9,519 nucleotides of DNA, taken from Thiobacillus sp. (GTDB lineage: Bacteria; Pseudomonadota; Gammaproteobacteria; Burkholderiales; Thiobacillaceae). Under the pieces are notes generated by a model. The model worked only from the letters and a program-made list of their open reading frames with translations. It made no database searches and had not been told where the DNA came from. Position numbers and translations under genes: made by a program. The stretch is from positions 1 to 9,519 of the forward strand of contig JANJUT010000130.1 in assembly GCA_024710445.1 (NCBI GenBank), written 5' to 3'. Within the stretch, counting starts at the first letter, position 1. Every line of letters begins with the position of its first letter. This document shows, in pieces, positions 7,512 to 9,519 of the stretch.

Positions 7512-7538
7512 CCATGGCGGGTAAGTTACCCGCCATGG
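7512..7538 (+). repeat. Perfect 27-base inverted repeat at the pyrX-lnt junction
   Basis: The arms CCATGGCGGGTAA (7512-7524) and TTACCCGCCATGG (7526-7538) are exactly complementary around a single G at 7525. In RNA the tip would open to a small loop, still leaving a strong GC-rich stem. The left arm contains ATG 7514 and the right arm ATG 7535, both in frame with lnt. No T tract follows, so it is not an ordinary terminator. TACCCG (7505-7510) just upstream can alternatively pair with CGGGTA (7518-7523), giving a competing hairpin. It may be a translation-limiting leader structure or a copy of a dispersed palindromic repeat. Confidence 0.85.
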
Positions 7539-9034
7539 CTCATGTGTCGTTTCCGATGTTGCTGCTGAGCCTGGCAGCCGGGGCGCTGGCCGTGGCCGGT
7601 TTTGCGCCGTTCGAATGGTGGCCGCTACCCATATTCAGCCTGGCGCTGTTGTTCGCGCTGCTGGTGCGCATCACCTCGAGCCGCGCTGGCTTCCTGATCG
7701 GCTTCACCTGGGGACTGGGCTTCTTCTTGACCGGAGTAAGCTGGGTATTCGTCAGCCTGTCGGTCTATGGCGGCATGACGACCTGGCTGGCGGCACTGGC
7801 CACCTTCCTGTTTTGTGCAGTGCTGGCCCTGTTCCCCGCCGCGGTCGGAGCGCTGCAGGCACGCTGGCGCATTGCACCCGCGTTGCGCCTGTTGCTGTTG
7901 ATGCCATTATTGTGGGGCGTGACGGAATGGGTTCGGGGCTGGCTCTTCACCGGCTTCCCGTGGCTGGGCATCGGCTACTCGCAGGTGCCGTTCAGCCCGC
8001 TGGCCGGCTACGCGCCGCTGATCGGCGTGTATGGCGTGTCATTCCTGCTGGCGGCCATCGCCGCACTGCTGGCGTGGGGCGTGACCACGCGCGGCCCCAT
8101 AACAAAACGGATATGGGCGCTGGTTGCAATCGCGACCCTCGGAGTGGGTGGACAACTCCTGCGCGGCATCCACTGGACCGTGCCCGATGGCGTTCCGACT
8201 ACAGTCGCGCTGTTGCAGGGCAATGTCCCACAGGACATGAAATGGCAACCGGAAAAAACCCGTGCCACGCTGGAAAGCTACGCGCGCATGGCGGCGGCGT
8301 CACCGGCGCAATTGATCGTGTTGCCGGAAACCGCCCTGCCTTTGTTTGAATCCGATCTCCCGGATTTCTATCGCGACGGCCTGATCGCACTCGGCCAAAA
8401 GAATGGCGGCGATGTACTGACCGGACTGCCAACCGGATCGCCGCAGGGCGCGTATTACAACAGCGTCATCAGCCTCGGCAGCGCACCCAGCCAGCGTTAT
8501 CACAAGGTGCACCTGGTGCCGTTTGGTGAATTCATTCCGCTGAAAGCGGTGTGGGGCTGGGTGATCGAGGTGTTGCACATTCCACTGTCGGACTTTGCAC
8601 GCGGCACACCCGACCAGCGTCCGCTCGCCATTGGCGGTCAGCGCGTGGCCGCCAATATCTGTTATGAAGATGCGTTTGGCGAGGAAATCATCCGCCAGCT
8701 GCCAGAAGCCAGTGTGCTGGTCAACGTCAGCAACCTGGCATGGTTCGGCGACTCGTTCGCCCCGTGGCAGCACACCCAGATGTCGCAGATGCGCGCACTG
8801 GAAACCGGTCGCATGATGCTGCGCGCCACCAACACCGGCGTCACGGCCATCATCGATGCACAGGGTCATGTTCTGGCATCGCTGCCGCTGTTCCAGCCGG
8901 GCAGTCTCTCCGGAACCATACAGGGCTATGCCGGTAGCACACCCTATGTGCGCTGGGGCAATCGACCCGTGTTGGTGCTGTGGGGAATACTTGGAATCGG
9001 TCTGCTAATAACGGGGCTCAGGCGGCAGCCCTGA
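7535..9034 (+). CDS. lnt: Apolipoprotein N-acyltransferase
   Basis: This inner-membrane enzyme transfers the third acyl chain from phospholipid to the N-terminal cysteine of lipoproteins, the last step of their maturation. The chosen frame gives 499 residues, close to E. coli Lnt (512). Hydrophobic segments fill roughly residues 5-215 (FAPFEWWPLP, GFTWGLGFFLTGVSWVFVSL, WGVTEWVRGWLFTGFPWLG). A periplasmic nitrilase-like domain follows, and a last membrane segment at about 477-493. The catalytic triad is E265 (VLPETALP), K324 (YHKVHLVPFGEFIP) and C376 (ANICYEDAFGE). The start is uncertain: TTG 7493 (TTGA overlap with pyrX, 513 residues), ATG 7514 or ATG 7535. None has a good Shine-Dalgarno. I prefer 7535 because family members begin near there and the palindrome then falls outside the gene body. 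It is the last gene of the cluster, and its 3' end overlaps the convergent GGDEF gene. Confidence 0.95.
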   Translation: MAHVSFPMLLLSLAAGALAVAGFAPFEWWPLPIFSLALLFALLVRITSSRAGFLIGFTWGLGFFLTGVSWVFVSLSVYGGMTTWLAALATFLFCAVLALFPAAVGALQARWRIAPALRLLLLMPLLWGVTEWVRGWLFTGFPWLGIGYSQVPFSPLAGYAPLIGVYGVSFLLAAIAALLAWGVTTRGPITKRIWALVAIATLGVGGQLLRGIHWTVPDGVPTTVALLQGNVPQDMKWQPEKTRATLESYARMAAASPAQLIVLPETALPLFESDLPDFYRDGLIALGQKNGGDVLTGLPTGSPQGAYYNSVISLGSAPSQRYHKVHLVPFGEFIPLKAVWGWVIEVLHIPLSDFARGTPDQRPLAIGGQRVAANICYEDAFGEEIIRQLPEASVLVNVSNLAWFGDSFAPWQHTQMSQMRALETGRMMLRATNTGVTAIIDAQGHVLASLPLFQPGSLSGTIQGYAGSTPYVRWGNRPVLVLWGILGIGLLITGLRRQP

Positions 9035-9519
9035 TCCGCGTGGCATTGCGGCCGCCCCGCTTGGCTTCCAGCAAGGCAGCATCCGCGCGTGCCAGCGCTT
9101 CGTTGTCCTGCTTGTCATCGCGGCTGTATTCCGACAGGCCGCCGCTCCACGACAGCTTTTGCGTCACGCCAGGAATCAGTTCCACGCTCTCCGGCATGTT
9201 GGCGCGCAGCCGGTCGGCCAGTTCCTGCGCTTTGTCCAGTTGCGTATAAGGGAACAGCACACAGAACTCGTCGCCTCCCAGACGGGCGATGAAATCGCTG
9301 TTTCGCAGACAGCTCTTCAGCACATTGCCAAACTTGATAATGAGCTGGTCGCCCGCCTCGTGACCAAAGGTGTCGTTGACCTGCTTGAAGTTGTCGATAT
9401 CCAGAATCAGCAAACTGTGCGACCAGCCGTCTTTCAGCGTCGCAAACAATTCTTTCTGCTTTTCGTCGAAACTGCGCCGGTTGTTCACCTGGGACAAGTG
9501 ATCGAGCCGCGCCTGCGAG
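9018..9519 (-). CDS. Diguanylate cyclase, GGDEF domain (N-terminus outside window)
   Basis: This gene enters from the right edge on the minus strand and ends with TGA at 9020-9018. The visible part, about 166 residues, is a nearly complete C-terminal GGDEF domain, which makes cyclic di-GMP from two GTP. It begins with ARLDHLSQVNNRRSFDE, the usual domain start. The metal and substrate loop is DIDNFKQVNDTFGHEAGD, and the active-site motif RLGGDEF maps to about 9264-9284. RNSD stands five residues before GGDEF, matching the RxxD inhibitory I-site, so product inhibition is expected. ADAALLEAKRGGRNATRI closes the domain. All catalytic signature residues are intact, so the domain should be active. 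The frame is open to the edge, so TTG 9497 is an internal leucine and not a start. The sensor or membrane part lies outside the window. Confidence 0.93.
   Translation of the reverse strand, partial: SQARLDHLSQVNNRRSFDEKQKELFATLKDGWSHSLLILDIDNFKQVNDTFGHEAGDQLIIKFGNVLKSCLRNSDFIARLGGDEFCVLFPYTQLDKAQELADRLRANMPESVELIPGVTQKLSWSGGLSEYSRDDKQDNEALARADAALLEAKRGGRNATRIRAAA

Noticed and set aside
8300..8869. Open frame antisense to lnt (189 codons)
   Set aside because: It lies inside the nitrilase-domain coding region whose catalytic residues are intact on the plus strand, and no domain is recognisable.
9495..9497. TTG 9497 as the start of a 159-residue GGDEF protein
   Set aside because: The frame stays open to the window edge and the preceding codons (ARLDH) fit the GGDEF domain start, so the leucine is internal.
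1..9519. Mobile element, CRISPR, toxin-antitoxin, defence island or other new multi-gene system
   Set aside because: All sizeable genes fall in known housekeeping families, composition is even apart from the fbp promoter, and no terminal repeats, spacer arrays or integrase-like genes are present.

Overview
The window is a 9.5 kb stretch of ordinary housekeeping chromosome from a GC-rich proteobacterium, most likely a betaproteobacterium. The support is the RNB-type exoribonuclease tail followed by a TonB-family gene, the close match of the fructose-bisphosphatase N-terminus to betaproteobacterial enzymes, and the yqgE-ruvX-pyrR-pyrB-pyrX order typical of beta- and gammaproteobacteria. A chemolithoautotrophic Nitrosomonadales-like host is possible but the sequence does not prove it. 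I see no mobile elements, tRNAs, rRNAs or CRISPR arrays.

Layout. (1) 1-1091, plus strand: the last 55 codons of a probable RNB-domain exoribonuclease, then a TonB-family energy transducer. (2) 1092-2263: a class I fructose-1,6-bisphosphatase (fbp) behind its own AT-rich promoter, closed by a strong hairpin terminator. (3) 2263-3714, minus strand: a class I CPD photolyase (phr) convergent with fbp; its stop codon touches the fbp terminator. (4) 3803-9034, plus strand: a compact six-gene cluster, yqgE-ruvX-pyrR-pyrB-pyrX-lnt. The first five genes are joined by overlaps of 4 to 20 bases. (5) 9018-9519, minus strand: the C-terminal GGDEF domain of a diguanylate cyclase that runs off the window and overlaps the lnt 3' end by 17 bases.

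How the genes fit together. The centre is a pyrimidine block. PyrB is aspartate transcarbamoylase and PyrR its likely regulator. The dihydroorotase-like protein next to PyrB has lost nearly all metal ligands, so it should be the structural partner (PyrC'/PyrX) of a Pseudomonas-type ATCase rather than an enzyme. The working dihydroorotase must be elsewhere in the genome. RuvX acts in RNA/DNA metabolism, and lnt (lipoprotein maturation) is appended at the end.

Most worth a second look: a perfect 27-base inverted repeat (13-base arms, 1-base centre) at the pyrX-lnt junction that buries two candidate lnt start codons and has a competing partial hairpin just upstream; the degenerate active site of PyrX; and a small dyad on the predicted fbp transcription start. 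I found no evidence of a new multi-gene system.
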